Source: Candidatus Fermentithermobacillaceae bacterium
GTDB lineage: Bacteria > Bacillota > Sulfobacillia > Fermentithermobacillales > DUSS01
DNA length: 46,830 bases
Reading direction: 5' to 3'
Assembly (NCBI GenBank): GCA_012842495.1
Contig: DUSS01000021.1
Location: 1 to 46,830 of the forward strand
A program made the translations under genes and the position numbers. How positions within the stretch are numbered: the stretch's first letter is position 1; the number at the start of each line of letters is the position of its first letter. Under the pieces are notes generated by a model. That model saw only the letters and a program-made list of their open reading frames with translations. It was not told where the DNA came from and made no database searches. This document shows, in pieces, positions 24,282 to 33,984 of the stretch.

Positions 24282-25835
24282 ATGTCAACCAAGGTCAGAC
24301 ATTTTCTTAAGCTACGTCTTGGAACAGCCGTATTGGCGCTGGTCTTAGCGGCATCCGTTTTGAGCGGCTGCGGCGGCGGAGGCACCAGCTCTTCTGCTAC
24401 GTTGACGTACGCGGTTGGTACCGACGCCCAGACTCTGGATCCCCAGTTCGTCACGGATATCCCGTCAGCAGTCGCGGTAATGCAAATTCACGAGACCCTT
24501 GTGGCCAGGGACGAGAACATGAACTTCATTCCGGGCCTGGCTACAGAATGGTCCGTGGCCGAAGATGGCTGTACCTGGACGTTCAAGCTCCGGCAGGGTG
24601 TTAAATTCCACGACGGTGCCGATTTCAACGCCGAAGCTGTGAAGTACAATTTCGACCGGATTCTGGACCCCGCAACTGGCTCTCCCAGGCGTTCCGTTGC
24701 CAGCATGATCAAAGAAGTCAAGGTAGTCGGGCCCTACGAAGTTCAGATCATCACAAACGATCCTTACGGTCCTATGCTGGCCCAGATATCCAGCTATAAC
24801 CTTGCCATAATTAGCCCGAAGAGCGGAGCGGAACTGGGCAAGGGTTACGCGCAAAAACCGGCGGGTACGGGTCCGTTCAAGCTGAAAAGCTGGACTCCTG
24901 GACAAAGCTTGGTACTGGAGAGGTTCGACGGGTACTGGGGGGACAAGCCCAAGGTCAAGGAGATTGAGTTCAAAGTGGTTCCCGAAGATGGAACCCGCAC
25001 GATGCTCCTGAAGACTGGGGGAGCTGACGTAGTCGCCGGTGTTCCCGCGTTCGAGTTGGAGAACTTAAAGAAAGACCCCAACGTAAATCTCATCATGAAG
25101 CCGGGCTTCCGGACCATTTACGTCGGCATGAACTGCTCCAAGGAGCCCTTTGACGATCCAAGGGTCCGCCAAGCTGTGAACTACGCTATCGACCGGGAAG
25201 CTATCGTGAACTACGTGCTCCGAGGGGCGGCTACAGTTGGAGTGGGTCCCGAGTCGCCTGCGATTCCCGGTGCCGCTAAGAACCTGGTTCCCTACACCTA
25301 TAACCCGGAAAAAGCTAAACAGCTGTTGAAAGAGGCGGGTTATCCCAACGGGTTCAAGACGGTCTTTCACACTCCCTCGGGTAGGTACCCCATGGACCAG
25401 CAGGTGGCGGAAGCTGTAGTGGGCCAGCTCAAAGAAGTAGGAATCGATGCGGAGCTCCAGATTCTGGACTGGGGTGCCTATCAAGCGATGCTGGACAAAG
25501 CTGAGGAGTCGCGGCTTTTCCTCCTGGGCAAGGGTTCGCCGTCTGGTGACCCCGACATGACCTTAACGCTTTCCTTCGGGACGAACGAGAAGATGAACAG
25601 CGCGAAGTATTCCAATCCCGAAGTGGACGAGCTCATCAAACAGCAGAGGGTGTGCGTGGACCCGGTCGAGCGCCAGCAGATCCTCCAGACGATTCAGGAG
25701 AAGATCCACGCGGATGCTCCCTGGGCCGTGCTTTACTACGAGCAGATACTGATCGGAACCCGGTCGAACGTTAAGGGGCTTCAGGTGCTTCCGAACGAGA
25801 TAGTCCTGTTCAAAGGCGTATCTGTAGAAAAGTAA
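24282..25835 (+). CDS. dppA: Dipeptide/oligopeptide ABC transporter substrate-binding lipoprotein
   Basis: 517 residues. Lipoprotein signal peptide with LSGCG at the lipid-attachment cysteine, then a Gly/Ser linker. Family-5 solute-binding motifs are in the ordinary order: TLDPQFVTDIPSAVAVMQIH, GVKFHDGADFNAEAVKYNFD, GTGPFKLKSWTPGQSLVLER, FDDPRVRQAVNYAIDREAIV, and near the end NPEVDELIKQQR. It captures peptides (or related substrates) outside the membrane for the DppBC/DF transporter encoded next. GGGAGGG precedes the ATG. It is a useful internal control for the permuted protein at 6962, which belongs to the same superfamily but a different subgroup. Confidence 0.92.
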   Translation: MSTKVRHFLKLRLGTAVLALVLAASVLSGCGGGGTSSSATLTYAVGTDAQTLDPQFVTDIPSAVAVMQIHETLVARDENMNFIPGLATEWSVAEDGCTWTFKLRQGVKFHDGADFNAEAVKYNFDRILDPATGSPRRSVASMIKEVKVVGPYEVQIITNDPYGPMLAQISSYNLAIISPKSGAELGKGYAQKPAGTGPFKLKSWTPGQSLVLERFDGYWGDKPKVKEIEFKVVPEDGTRTMLLKTGGADVVAGVPAFELENLKKDPNVNLIMKPGFRTIYVGMNCSKEPFDDPRVRQAVNYAIDREAIVNYVLRGAATVGVGPESPAIPGAAKNLVPYTYNPEKAKQLLKEAGYPNGFKTVFHTPSGRYPMDQQVAEAVVGQLKEVGIDAELQILDWGAYQAMLDKAEESRLFLLGKGSPSGDPDMTLTLSFGTNEKMNSAKYSNPEVDELIKQQRVCVDPVERQQILQTIQEKIHADAPWAVLYYEQILIGTRSNVKGLQVLPNEIVLFKGVSVEK

Positions 25836-26058
25836 CATTCGGCCAAGACTGGCGTTTATTTCCGGAGAGACGGGCGTCGCGGCCCGCTAACCCGATCCAT
25901 CTCCCGGCACCGCATGGAGATAATGGCCGGGCCCGGACCAGATGTCTCCGGTGACCAATCCGGTTGGGGTCTAGGAAATGAAGCCGCGCGCCCGTCCGCC
26001 GAGTTTCGTGCCCCCCGTGACAGAAGCGGTGGTTACCATTCAGGGTGGTGAGAGGGTT

Positions 26059-26979
26059 TTGCTCAGGTATATCCGACGACGGTTGCTTATGACGGTGCCT
26101 ATCTTGTTTGCCGTATCGGTTCTGGTGTTCATGATGGTCCACCTGATGCCGGGCGACCCTGCCAGAATCATAGCGGGGGATTCGGCTACAGAAGAGGACG
26201 TCGAAATGATACGGAAAGAAATGGGTCTCGACAAGCCTCTTGTACAGCAATACCTCACGTATGTCTCAAACATCTTCAAAGGCGATTTGGGGATGTCCAT
26301 GCGGACCAGACGCCCGGTAGCTGTAGAGATATCCTCGCGCCTGCCCAACACCGTGCGGCTCGCGGCTGTCGCTATGGTTATCTCGGTCATTTTCGGCGTT
26401 GCGGTGGGAGTGATATCGGCTTCCAGGCCGTACTCGTTGAGCGACAATTTGAGCATGGTGGGAGCGCTGGTCGGGGTTTCAATGCCCACATTCTACTTGG
26501 GACTTATGCTCATGCTGCTCTTCTCGGTCAAGATGGGTTGGGTTCCGCTCCTGGCTGACGGGTCGCTGAAAGGGATGATACTCCCCGCGGTGACTCTCGC
26601 GGCCAGACCGCTTGCTCTGCTTGCGAGGATGACCAGATCCTCCATGCTCGAGGTCCTGAACCAGGACTACATCCTTGCTGCCAGAGCTCAGGGACTTCCC
26701 GAGAGAGTGGTTCTGTATTCCCGAGCGCTGAAAAACTGTATGACGACGATTTTGACCGTGGCCGGGTTGCAGTTCGGGCATTTACTGGCAGGGGCGGTTG
26801 TCACTGAACAGGTCTTTGCGTGGCCGGGAATAGGAAGCCTCATCGTCGTTTCGATACGGGCAAGGGATTTTCCGACCATACAAGCATGTGTCCTTCTGAT
26901 AGCGGTGAGTTTTGTGCTCCTTAATCTCCTAACGGATATCCTTTACAGCGTCGTTAATCCCAGAGTGCGGTTGGGATGA
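26059..26979 (+). CDS. dppB: Dipeptide ABC transporter permease DppB
   Basis: 306 residues, six membrane helices. The N-terminus RYIRRRLLMTVPILFAVSVL and the HLMPGDPARI motif right after helix 1 are hallmarks of DppB/OppB. The EAA loop that contacts the ATPases reads YILAARAQGLPERVVLYSRA. Forms the channel with DppC. A TTG at 26059 gives the standard M-LRYIRRR start; the frame is open to 25978, but those residues are not family-like. The 220 bases upstream contain no gene. Confidence 0.92.
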   Translation: MLRYIRRRLLMTVPILFAVSVLVFMMVHLMPGDPARIIAGDSATEEDVEMIRKEMGLDKPLVQQYLTYVSNIFKGDLGMSMRTRRPVAVEISSRLPNTVRLAAVAMVISVIFGVAVGVISASRPYSLSDNLSMVGALVGVSMPTFYLGLMLMLLFSVKMGWVPLLADGSLKGMILPAVTLAARPLALLARMTRSSMLEVLNQDYILAARAQGLPERVVLYSRALKNCMTTILTVAGLQFGHLLAGAVVTEQVFAWPGIGSLIVVSIRARDFPTIQACVLLIAVSFVLLNLLTDILYSVVNPRVRLG

Positions 26980-26993
26980 AGGGAGGCAAGGCG

Positions 26994-27869
26994 GTGACGA
27001 GTTCGACTGCAATATCTTACCGAAGCAAAGATACGGAATTGAGGAAGGCCATTCGTCGCTTTGCCAGGCGTAAAGTGGCTGTTATCGGTGCGGCTCTCGT
27101 CCTCGTGTTCGTTGCGATTGCGCTTGCCGCTCCCCTTCTCATCACCCAAGATCCGAATGACCAGAACCTCGCGGAGATCTTGAAACCCCCTGGTAAAGAG
27201 CATTTTCTTGGTACGGACGAACTCGGACGCGACATCTGGTCGAGAGTAATTTACGGGGCGCGGGTGTCGTTGATCATCGGCATAGCGTCAGTTCTCGTGG
27301 CCATCGTGGTGGGGGTCCCTTTAGGTGCCATTGCCGGTTATTACGGTGGGTGGATAGACGAGATTATGATGAGGGTTCTCGACGTCCTCCTGGCTTTTCC
27401 GGGAGTGCTTCTGACGATAGTCCTCGTAGTGATCCTGGGACCGAGTCTTCAGAACGTAATAATTTCAGTTGCCGTCTATTCGGTGCCGGGGTTTGCCAGG
27501 CTCGCCCGCGGAGAAGCTCTCGGCCTGCGTAACGCCGAATTCATAGAAGCGTCGCAGGCCTTGGGGGCACCCGGGTGGTGGGTGATAGCTACCCATGTAA
27601 TCCCCAATATCATTTCCCCCGTGATAGTGATGGGCACTCTGTCCGTAGGTAACAATATATTGACCGCTGCGAGCATGGGTTTTCTGGGCATGGGAGTGCC
27701 TCCGGACGTGCCCGAGTGGGGCGCGATGCTTTCGAACGGCCGCAAATACCTGCTTGTTGCACCGCATGCTGCCACCATTCCGGGTCTCGCCATACTCCTC
27801 TTGGTCCTCGGCCTAAATCTCTTCGGCGACGGCCTAAGGGACATCCTGGATCCGAAAATGAGGGAGTAG
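26994..27869 (+). CDS. dppC: Dipeptide ABC transporter permease DppC
   Basis: 291 residues, six membrane helices. The periplasmic HFLGTDELGRDIWSRVIYGA motif and EAA loop EFIEASQALGAPGWWVIATH define DppC/OppC. Partners DppB in the membrane. GTG at 26994 with GGGAGG at good spacing is preferred; an ATG at 26976 overlapping the dppB stop would add six residues. The dppB stop is 14 bases upstream, so the genes are co-translated. Confidence 0.92.
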   Translation: MTSSTAISYRSKDTELRKAIRRFARRKVAVIGAALVLVFVAIALAAPLLITQDPNDQNLAEILKPPGKEHFLGTDELGRDIWSRVIYGARVSLIIGIASVLVAIVVGVPLGAIAGYYGGWIDEIMMRVLDVLLAFPGVLLTIVLVVILGPSLQNVIISVAVYSVPGFARLARGEALGLRNAEFIEASQALGAPGWWVIATHVIPNIISPVIVMGTLSVGNNILTAASMGFLGMGVPPDVPEWGAMLSNGRKYLLVAPHAATIPGLAILLLVLGLNLFGDGLRDILDPKMRE

Positions 27870-27886
27870 GGAAGGAGGAAACCGGA

Positions 27887-29272
27887 ATGTCCCAGGAAAT
27901 CGATGCGATAAAAAAATCGGTCCGGCGGAACAAGGGGCGGTATATACAGGAGCTCGGGGAGCTCGTCCGGCAGCCGAGTGTAAGCACCACCGGGGAAGGG
28001 GTGTCCAGGTGTGCCGAACTTCTCGCATCCTATATGCGGGCCCTTGGCATCTCGACCCACATCTACCCCACCGCGGGACATCCGGTAGTCTTCGGCGAAA
28101 CGGGACCGGACGTGGGGAAAACGCTTCTGGTTTATGGTCATTATGACGTACAGCCCCCGGATCCGCTTGACGAATGGCAGTCACCTCCGTTCGAACCACA
28201 GATAAGAAACGGGAAACTCTACGGGCGGGGCACCTCGGACAACAAAGGTCAGCTTTTCGCACACCTGAAAGGGCTTGAGGTATACAAGGAGCTCTTCGGA
28301 GAACCTCCGTTCAAGATTAAGTATATCTTCGAGGGAGAAGAAGAGATCGGAAGTCCCCATTTTGAGCCGTTCGTGGTGGAGCACAAGGAGCTTTGCGAGG
28401 GTTCTGTCGCCATTTTCTCCGACAGCCATTACCACGAGTCGGGAAGGCCCGCGTTGATTCTGGGACTGAAAGGGATGCTCTACCTTGAACTCACCGTTCG
28501 GGAGCTCGCTGCGGACTGTCACTCAATGAAAGCTGCAGCGCTCCCCAGTGCTGCGTGGCGACTGGTGACCTTGCTTTCCACGCTCAAAGGCGAAGATGGT
28601 GTGGTTAAGATTGAAGGTTTTTATGATCGGGTTCGGCCTCCTCTCCCCGAAGAAATTGAGGCGGTAGAAAGCATTCCTTATGATCCCGAGGCCATCCTCA
28701 AAGCTCATGGAGCGAAAAAGCTCCTGGTCAATCGCTCGGGGACTAATTATTACCACAACATGGCCTTCGAGCCGACGTGCAATATCGCCGGTATAGTGTC
28801 GGGTTACACCGGAAAGGGATCCAAGACAGTGCTGCCTGCTGAAGCTAGAGCAAAAATAGATATCAGGCTTGTTCCCGACCAGACTCCGGGCGACATTCTC
28901 GAGAAGTTCCTCGATCACTTGAAGAAGCACGGATTTGACGATGTGGAAGTCCGTCATGAGCAGGGATTTCTACCTTCGCGAACCCCGGTAACCGACCCGT
29001 ATGTGACGCTTACCCGTGCGGTCATAACCGAGGTGTGGGGTCAGGAGCCGGTGATCCATCCGGGTATCGGAGGTGCCGGCCCGAACTACGTTTTCACCGA
29101 TCGCCTGCGTGTCCCGTGTATCGTCGTACCATTTGCGGCAGCGGACCAGGCGAACCACGCGCCTAACGAAAGTTTGGATCTGCGAGGTTTTGAGATGGGT
29201 GTAGCCACCAGCGCAGCCGTGATAAGGAAGCTTGGCGCTTACTGGGGTCTTCTCTCTGACGGACAAGGATAG
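27887..29272 (+). CDS. M20-family peptidase (dipeptidase), first copy
   Basis: 461 residues. M20 metallopeptidase motifs: YGHYDVQPP (first zinc His and Asp), GRGTSDNKGQ (bridging Asp), EGEEEIGS (catalytic Glu pair), and a C-terminal ANHAPNES with the last zinc His. The dimerisation-domain motif that reads DLHSG in relatives is AADCHSMKA here, keeping the His but losing the usual Asp-Leu and Gly. Family members hydrolyse dipeptides in the cytoplasm. GAAGGAGG precedes the ATG at 27887. It lies inside the transporter operon, so it should degrade imported peptides. The altered DLHSG region suggests a different substrate from its neighbour. Confidence 0.9.
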   Translation: MSQEIDAIKKSVRRNKGRYIQELGELVRQPSVSTTGEGVSRCAELLASYMRALGISTHIYPTAGHPVVFGETGPDVGKTLLVYGHYDVQPPDPLDEWQSPPFEPQIRNGKLYGRGTSDNKGQLFAHLKGLEVYKELFGEPPFKIKYIFEGEEEIGSPHFEPFVVEHKELCEGSVAIFSDSHYHESGRPALILGLKGMLYLELTVRELAADCHSMKAAALPSAAWRLVTLLSTLKGEDGVVKIEGFYDRVRPPLPEEIEAVESIPYDPEAILKAHGAKKLLVNRSGTNYYHNMAFEPTCNIAGIVSGYTGKGSKTVLPAEARAKIDIRLVPDQTPGDILEKFLDHLKKHGFDDVEVRHEQGFLPSRTPVTDPYVTLTRAVITEVWGQEPVIHPGIGGAGPNYVFTDRLRVPCIVVPFAAADQANHAPNESLDLRGFEMGVATSAAVIRKLGAYWGLLSDGQG

Positions 29273-29286
29273 GGGGATTGAAGTTC

Positions 29287-30663
29287 ATGGTTTCTGATCA
29301 TTTACGCTCAGCTGTACGTGCCTATATCGAGGCCAACCGCTTCAGGTTGGTTTCGGAACTGCAGGATTTCCTGCGACTGAAGAGCATCTCGACGGAGAAC
29401 GTCGGTATGGACGAATGTGCGAGATTTCTCAGGGACGAACTCTTGAGACTGGGGTTTGCCGCGGATGTGGCCACTCTTCCAGGAGCAATGCCCGCAGTGT
29501 GGGGTCAGAGCCGTCGCGGTGGCGGACCGAGGGTGCTCGTTTACGGCCATTATGACGTTCAGTCTCCTGATCCCGTGGAGCTATGGGATTATCCTCCCTT
29601 TGCCGCGGAGATCAGGGACGGCGTGATATACGCCCGGGGTGCCACGGATGACAAGGGAAACATCTGGGCCAATGTCAAAGCTGTAGAGGTACTTCAAGCT
29701 GTCCTGGGCGAGGTGCCGGTCTCGCTCAGGTTCTTGTTCGAGGGTGAGGAGGAAATCGGTAGCCCACACCTGGGCCTGTTCATGAGAGCGCTTGCGGACC
29801 GGATCAGCGCTGATATCGCCATCGTCTGCGACCGCGGCATACACGAAAGCGGCAGGCCCCAGCTTTACCTGGGGAATAAGGGGATAGTATCGCTGGAGGT
29901 CAGTGCGAAAAGAGCCAAGCGTGACGTGCATTCGGGACACGCTCCCCTGATTCCCAACGCTGCTTACGACCTAATGAAGCTTTTGACCTCCATGAGGGAA
30001 CCCGACGGCACGGTGACCATAGATGGCTATCTTGAAAACGTCAAGGGCCCGAGTTTCGAGGAAAGACAGCTTCTCGACACTATCCCGTTCGACAGGGAGA
30101 CCTTCAACAGGGATTACGGGCTGGCTAGCAACCTGGGGCCGCAGGATTCCCGCGGCATGCTGGAAAGGCTCCTTTACTACCCGACGGCCAACATCTCCGG
30201 ATTCAAGGCCGGCTGGATGGGGGAGCGGGGCAGGACCATCATCCCGCATGAAGCTCGGGCAAGGATGGACTTCCGGTTAGTGCACGCCCAAACCGTGGAT
30301 GAGGTTAAGGCCAAGATCGCGAGGTTTATCGAGAAGTCTCCTTACGGGCCGTTCGATTTCGCATTCGGGGATGGAAACGAGGAGTACAAGGTCTCCCCGG
30401 GGCTTCCTGCTGTGAAAGCTGCAATTGAAAACGCGCGGGCGGTCTATGGAACCGAACCCGTCGTCTGGCCGCTTCTAGACGGTTCGGGACCCCTGTACCT
30501 GTTTCCGAAGCACCTGGGTTGCCCGGTTTTCATGATAGGGCTCGGGGCGCCGTTTTCAACGGCGAATACCCACGCTCCAAACGAGAACATTTCGGTGGAC
30601 CAGTATTTAAAGGGTATTGAGCAAATGGCCGGTTTGCTGGCCACATATGCGGAGTTGATGTAG
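29287..30663 (+). CDS. M20-family peptidase (dipeptidase), second copy
   Basis: 458 residues, paralogous to the gene just upstream (start 15 bases after its stop). Motifs: YGHYDVQSP, ARGATDDKGN, EGEEEIGS, KRDVHSGHAP (regular xHSG form) and NTHAPNEN. Likely a zinc dipeptidase of the same pathway. The ATG at 29287 has AGGGGGA about 10 bases away and is preferred over a TTG at 29278. Tandem paralogues with a divergent lid motif imply that two peptide classes are handled. Confidence 0.9.
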   Translation: MVSDHLRSAVRAYIEANRFRLVSELQDFLRLKSISTENVGMDECARFLRDELLRLGFAADVATLPGAMPAVWGQSRRGGGPRVLVYGHYDVQSPDPVELWDYPPFAAEIRDGVIYARGATDDKGNIWANVKAVEVLQAVLGEVPVSLRFLFEGEEEIGSPHLGLFMRALADRISADIAIVCDRGIHESGRPQLYLGNKGIVSLEVSAKRAKRDVHSGHAPLIPNAAYDLMKLLTSMREPDGTVTIDGYLENVKGPSFEERQLLDTIPFDRETFNRDYGLASNLGPQDSRGMLERLLYYPTANISGFKAGWMGERGRTIIPHEARARMDFRLVHAQTVDEVKAKIARFIEKSPYGPFDFAFGDGNEEYKVSPGLPAVKAAIENARAVYGTEPVVWPLLDGSGPLYLFPKHLGCPVFMIGLGAPFSTANTHAPNENISVDQYLKGIEQMAGLLATYAELM

Positions 30664-30664
30664 C

Positions 30665-31636
30665 ATGATGCCTGCGGACATGCTTCTTGAGATTCACAAC
30701 CTATCTGTAGAGTACAGGACGTTCGACGGAATAGTGAAGGCTGTAAACGGACTGGAACTACGGGTGCGACCCGGCGAAACGGTAGGGCTTGTCGGGGAAA
30801 CCGGCGCCGGGAAGACCACCACGGCCCTGGCGATATTGAGGCTCCTGCCGCCAAGAGTAGGTCACGTAACGTCGGGAGAGATCTGGTTCGAGGGAAAGAA
30901 CCTCTTGAATCTTTCCGACCACGAGATGGAAGGGATACGAGGGAACAAGATATCAATGATATTCCAAAACCCCCTTACGTCACTGAATCCTGTCTTTACG
31001 GTAGAACAGCAAATAACGGGAGTACTTGCCCGGCATCAGCGCATGACCGGAGAAGAGGCGGTCAGGAGAGCGGGGGATCTCCTTGAGATGGTGGGTATTT
31101 CCCGCAACAGGGCCAAGGAATATCCCCACCAGTTCAGCGGCGGAATGCGTCAGCGCGTGAGCATCGCCATAGCTCTAGCCTGCAACCCTCAGCTCCTGAT
31201 AGCTGACGAACCCACAACTGCCCTGGACGTGACCATCCAGGCACAAGTGCTGCAGCTGATGGGGGAGCTGAAGAAGAAGCTTTCGACCAGCATCATACTG
31301 ATCACGCACGATCTCGGTGTCGTTGCGGAGAATTGTGATTCTGTGGCGGTCATGTATGCCGGGTCGATAGTCGAAAGGGCTCCTGTAAAAGAGTTGTTCG
31401 AAACGCCTTTGCACCCGTACACCACCGGCCTTTTCGGATCCCTGCCTGACATTGATGTCGCGAAGAAGAGGCTGCAACCGATACCGGGTTCACCCCCAGA
31501 TCCCATGCTGGTCCCGGCGGGCTGTGCCTTCGCGCCCAGGTGCTCCAAGAAAACGGCCGAGTGCGACAATGTGAGGCCCGTCCTGCGGGAAGTCGGGCCC
31601 AATCATTTTGTAGCTTGCGAAAACGCCGGCAGATGA
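30665..31636 (+). CDS. dppD: Dipeptide ABC transporter ATPase DppD
   Basis: 323 residues. Walker [10 protein letters not shown] (the usual form is GESGSGKS), Q-loop [11 protein letters not shown], signature FSGGMRQRV, Walker [14 protein letters not shown]-loop ITHDLG. The C-terminal oligopeptide-transporter extension carries [15 protein letters not shown], a cysteine cluster that binds Fe-S in known DppD/OppD. Powers transport with DppF. It starts two bases after the preceding stop. Confidence 0.92.
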   Translation: MMPADMLLEIHNLSVEYRTFDGIVKAVNGLELRVRPGETVGLVGETGAGKTTTALAILRLLPPRVGHVTSGEIWFEGKNLLNLSDHEMEGIRGNKISMIFQNPLTSLNPVFTVEQQITGVLARHQRMTGEEAVRRAGDLLEMVGISRNRAKEYPHQFSGGMRQRVSIAIALACNPQLLIADEPTTALDVTIQAQVLQLMGELKKKLSTSIILITHDLGVVAENCDSVAVMYAGSIVERAPVKELFETPLHPYTTGLFGSLPDIDVAKKRLQPIPGSPPDPMLVPAGCAFAPRCSKKTAECDNVRPVLREVGPNHFVACENAGR

Positions 31637-31693
31637 CGGCGTCGAGCCTTTAGGTGGACCGGTGTTCAACAGGAGGAAAGTGGGGATGATGAG

Positions 31694-32638
31694 ATGACAC
31701 TTAGCGCCCAGCCAATCGTAGAAGTAAGGGATGTGAAGAAATACTTCCGCGTTCCCCGGGGTACTCTGAGGGCTGTGGATGGAGTAAGCTTTTCCATCGA
31801 AAGAGGGGAAACCTTGGGATTGGTCGGTGAAAGCGGCTGCGGTAAATCGACCACGGGACGAGTGGTTCTCAACCTCATTCCCGCGACGGCCGGCACCATC
31901 CTGTTCAACGGCGAGGACGTGACAAACTCCGTGGACAGGAGAAAGAGGCGTGAGATGCAAATCATATTCCAGGACCCTTACTCGTCCCTGGACCCGCGAA
32001 AGACGGTGGGCAAGATTATCGAAGAGCCGCTGGTGATTCAGGGGATACCAAGGCGGGAAAGGGCCAGCCTTGTCAAGGAAATCATGGCAGATGTGGGCCT
32101 ATCAGCTGACTACTATACCCGTTTTCCCCATGAACTCGACGGAGGTAGAAGGCAGCGAGTCGGTATCGCGAGAGCTCTGATTCTAAAACCCAAGTTTGTC
32201 GTTTGTGACGAGCCCGTTTCCGCGCTGGACGTTTCGATTCAAGCGCAGATCCTCAATCTCCTGCAGGATCTGGGAGAGCAGATGGGTCTTACCTACCTGT
32301 TCATTTCGCACAACCTGAGTGTCGTAAAACACCTCAGCAGGCGTGTGGCCGTGATGTACCTTGGGAAGATAGTCGAACTGGCCGAAACCAACGAACTCTT
32401 CAAGAACCCCCTGCATCCGTACACACGAGCATTGCTGGCTGCGGTTCCCATCCCCAAATATCGTCCGGGTAAACCGAAAATGGTATTGTCCGGGGACGTG
32501 CCCAGTCCCATCGACCCCAAGCCCGGGTGTCGTTTTGCACCGAGATGCCCGGAAGCTACGGAAGTGTGCAGTTCCGAGGATCCCCTATTGCGCGATGCAG
32601 GCGCCGGGCACCTTGTCTCGTGTCATTTGGTGAGGTAG
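31694..32638 (+). CDS. dppF: Dipeptide ABC transporter ATPase DppF
   Basis: 314 residues. Walker [11 protein letters not shown]-loop [12 protein letters not shown], signature [10 protein letters not shown] (Asp and Arg replace Ser and Gln of LSGGQ, a variant seen in some DppF proteins), Walker [13 protein letters not shown]-loop ISHNLS, and a C-terminal [14 protein letters not shown] cysteine cluster. Forms the ATPase pair with DppD. Last gene of the operon; AGGAGG precedes the ATG and a hairpin follows. Confidence 0.92.
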   Translation: MTLSAQPIVEVRDVKKYFRVPRGTLRAVDGVSFSIERGETLGLVGESGCGKSTTGRVVLNLIPATAGTILFNGEDVTNSVDRRKRREMQIIFQDPYSSLDPRKTVGKIIEEPLVIQGIPRRERASLVKEIMADVGLSADYYTRFPHELDGGRRQRVGIARALILKPKFVVCDEPVSALDVSIQAQILNLLQDLGEQMGLTYLFISHNLSVVKHLSRRVAVMYLGKIVELAETNELFKNPLHPYTRALLAAVPIPKYRPGKPKMVLSGDVPSPIDPKPGCRFAPRCPEATEVCSSEDPLLRDAGAGHLVSCHLVR

Positions 32639-32660
32639 CATTAGTGCGCTCCTCCCTTCC

Positions 32661-32714
32661 GATAGACCCAGCGGGACTACCGGAGCTATCATCCCTGTTG
32701 GTGCTGGGTTTATC
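32661..32714 (+). terminator. Hairpin after the peptide transport operon
   Basis: Arms GATAGACCCAGC (32661-32672) and GCTGGGTTTATC (32703-32714) form 12 pairs including one G-U, with a 30-base loop. Probably marks the operon end. Confidence 0.5.
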
Positions 32715-32752
32715 TGGATGTGACGGCTCAACGATGAGAGAAGGTGTCGCAC

Positions 32753-33055
32753 TTGAACATGGATTCCATCGGGGCCTGCGGGGACTGGTGCGGCAAATGT
32801 CCTCATTTTCGCCGAGAATGCCAGGGTTGCAGATCCAAAGCCGGCGAGTGCAAATTCCTTAAGTGCCTTGCCCGACGTGCCATTGAGCACTGTGGCCTGT
32901 GTCCGGAGTTTCCCTGTAAGGATCTCGAATCCTTCGTGCCCGATGACAGACTGCCCAGGGGCTATCACATCGAGAGCCTCAGATACAGAAACGAGGTTGG
33001 AGCAGACAAGTGGCTGGAACGGTATTCCCGGGAGTGGCGGCACTTCGTCGGCTAG
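32753..33055 (+). CDS. DUF3795 family cysteine-rich protein
   Basis: About 100 residues with ten cysteines in pairs: ACGDWCGKCPHF, CQGCRSKAGECKFLKC, HCGLCPEFPCKDL. This matches DUF3795, a small family thought to bind metal or an Fe-S cluster; its role is unknown. A TTG at 32753 sits eight bases after GAGAAGG; a GTG at 32744 and an ATG at 32759 are alternatives. Only 114 bases follow dppF, but the hairpin between them suggests a separate unit. Confidence 0.8.
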   Translation: MNMDSIGACGDWCGKCPHFRRECQGCRSKAGECKFLKCLARRAIEHCGLCPEFPCKDLESFVPDDRLPRGYHIESLRYRNEVGADKWLERYSREWRHFVG

Positions 33056-33153
33056 TCATCGCCAGTGACGCTCCGGTGGAAGAGCGTTGGACTTCAGCTA
33101 CTCCTCCGTAAGGACCACCGTCGAGCGGAAACACACCGCCTACAAGTCGCTCC

Positions 33154-33927
33154 TTACGGCAGGGACTGCCTCTTGAACGCCCGGTAGCCGAGGGCAAGCA
33201 GCAGGAGGGACAGCACTACGCTGGTCATTCCCGGCTTGACCAGTCGAGCTACCACATCCACATCCGAACCCATCAAGAGAAAGGCGTTGGCGTTACCCGG
33301 CAGTACTGAGGGCAGATAGGGACTAAGTGCCGATTTGCCCAGAACAGCCCCGGCCAGCGCCGTGGCTATATGGACCGCAAGTCCGGTGCCGCCGGCCGCC
33401 AGAGGACTGGGCATGGCCATTGATGCCGCAAAAGTCGTGCTCAAGATGAAAAACGCGTATAGCCAGGTGGATACCGCCGCCGCGAATGTTCTGGCCCAGT
33501 CCACGGGGCCGATCAGGCTTCGAGAGTAGAAAGTCGCCACTACGGTCCCGCCAGCCAGGCTGGCAGTCACTGTTCCTAGCAGGACCAGGAATTTGGATAG
33601 GACATAGGTTTTCCTGGAAACCGGTTTGGTGACGATAAACGTGGTTACCCCGCTTACTTTCTCACCAGCTACCGAGCCCATGGTAATCGCGATGATGACC
33701 AGAAGGCCGATTTCGACCACGTCGCCCAGGAACTGCGCGACTCCTTGCCCGGGCGAAGGGGGAGGCATCACAACGGTGACTCCCCGCGCAAACCGCGCGA
33801 TGATCTCACCCATGTACCTTACGGATAACGGGTCCATGATGGCGAGCATAAGGAGAATCAAGAATAATGCGGGAAATCGGAAAGACCTCCAGGACTGCCG
33901 GATTTCCTTTATCACCAAGACTCTCAC
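33154..33927 (-). CDS. ABC-2 type permease (YxlG-like)
   Basis: 257 residues with about six membrane helices: FPALFLILLMLAIMDPLSV, DVVEIGLLVIIAITMGS, then a lipid-facing SGVTTFIVTKPVSRKTYVLS motif typical of ABC-2 permeases, and three C-terminal helices. Last gene of the sigma-factor operon and partner of the ATPase upstream; position and size equal YxlG of the Bacillus sigY operon. A GTG at 33927 with GGAGGG seven bases away is the best start; longer frames reach 33984. Confidence 0.82.
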   Translation of the reverse strand: MRVLVIKEIRQSWRSFRFPALFLILLMLAIMDPLSVRYMGEIIARFARGVTVVMPPPSPGQGVAQFLGDVVEIGLLVIIAITMGSVAGEKVSGVTTFIVTKPVSRKTYVLSKFLVLLGTVTASLAGGTVVATFYSRSLIGPVDWARTFAAAVSTWLYAFFILSTTFAASMAMPSPLAAGGTGLAVHIATALAGAVLGKSALSPYLPSVLPGNANAFLLMGSDVDVVARLVKPGMTSVVLSLLLLALGYRAFKRQSLP

Positions 33928-33984
33928 TAGCTGTCCCTCCACGTTACTGAGGCTCATAAGCAAGAGGCCACCGGGGAGCTGCAT

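Noticed and set aside
31694-32638. DppF signature LDGGRR read as an inactivating mutation
   Set aside because: This variant recurs in DppF-type ATPases, and all other ATPase motifs are intact.
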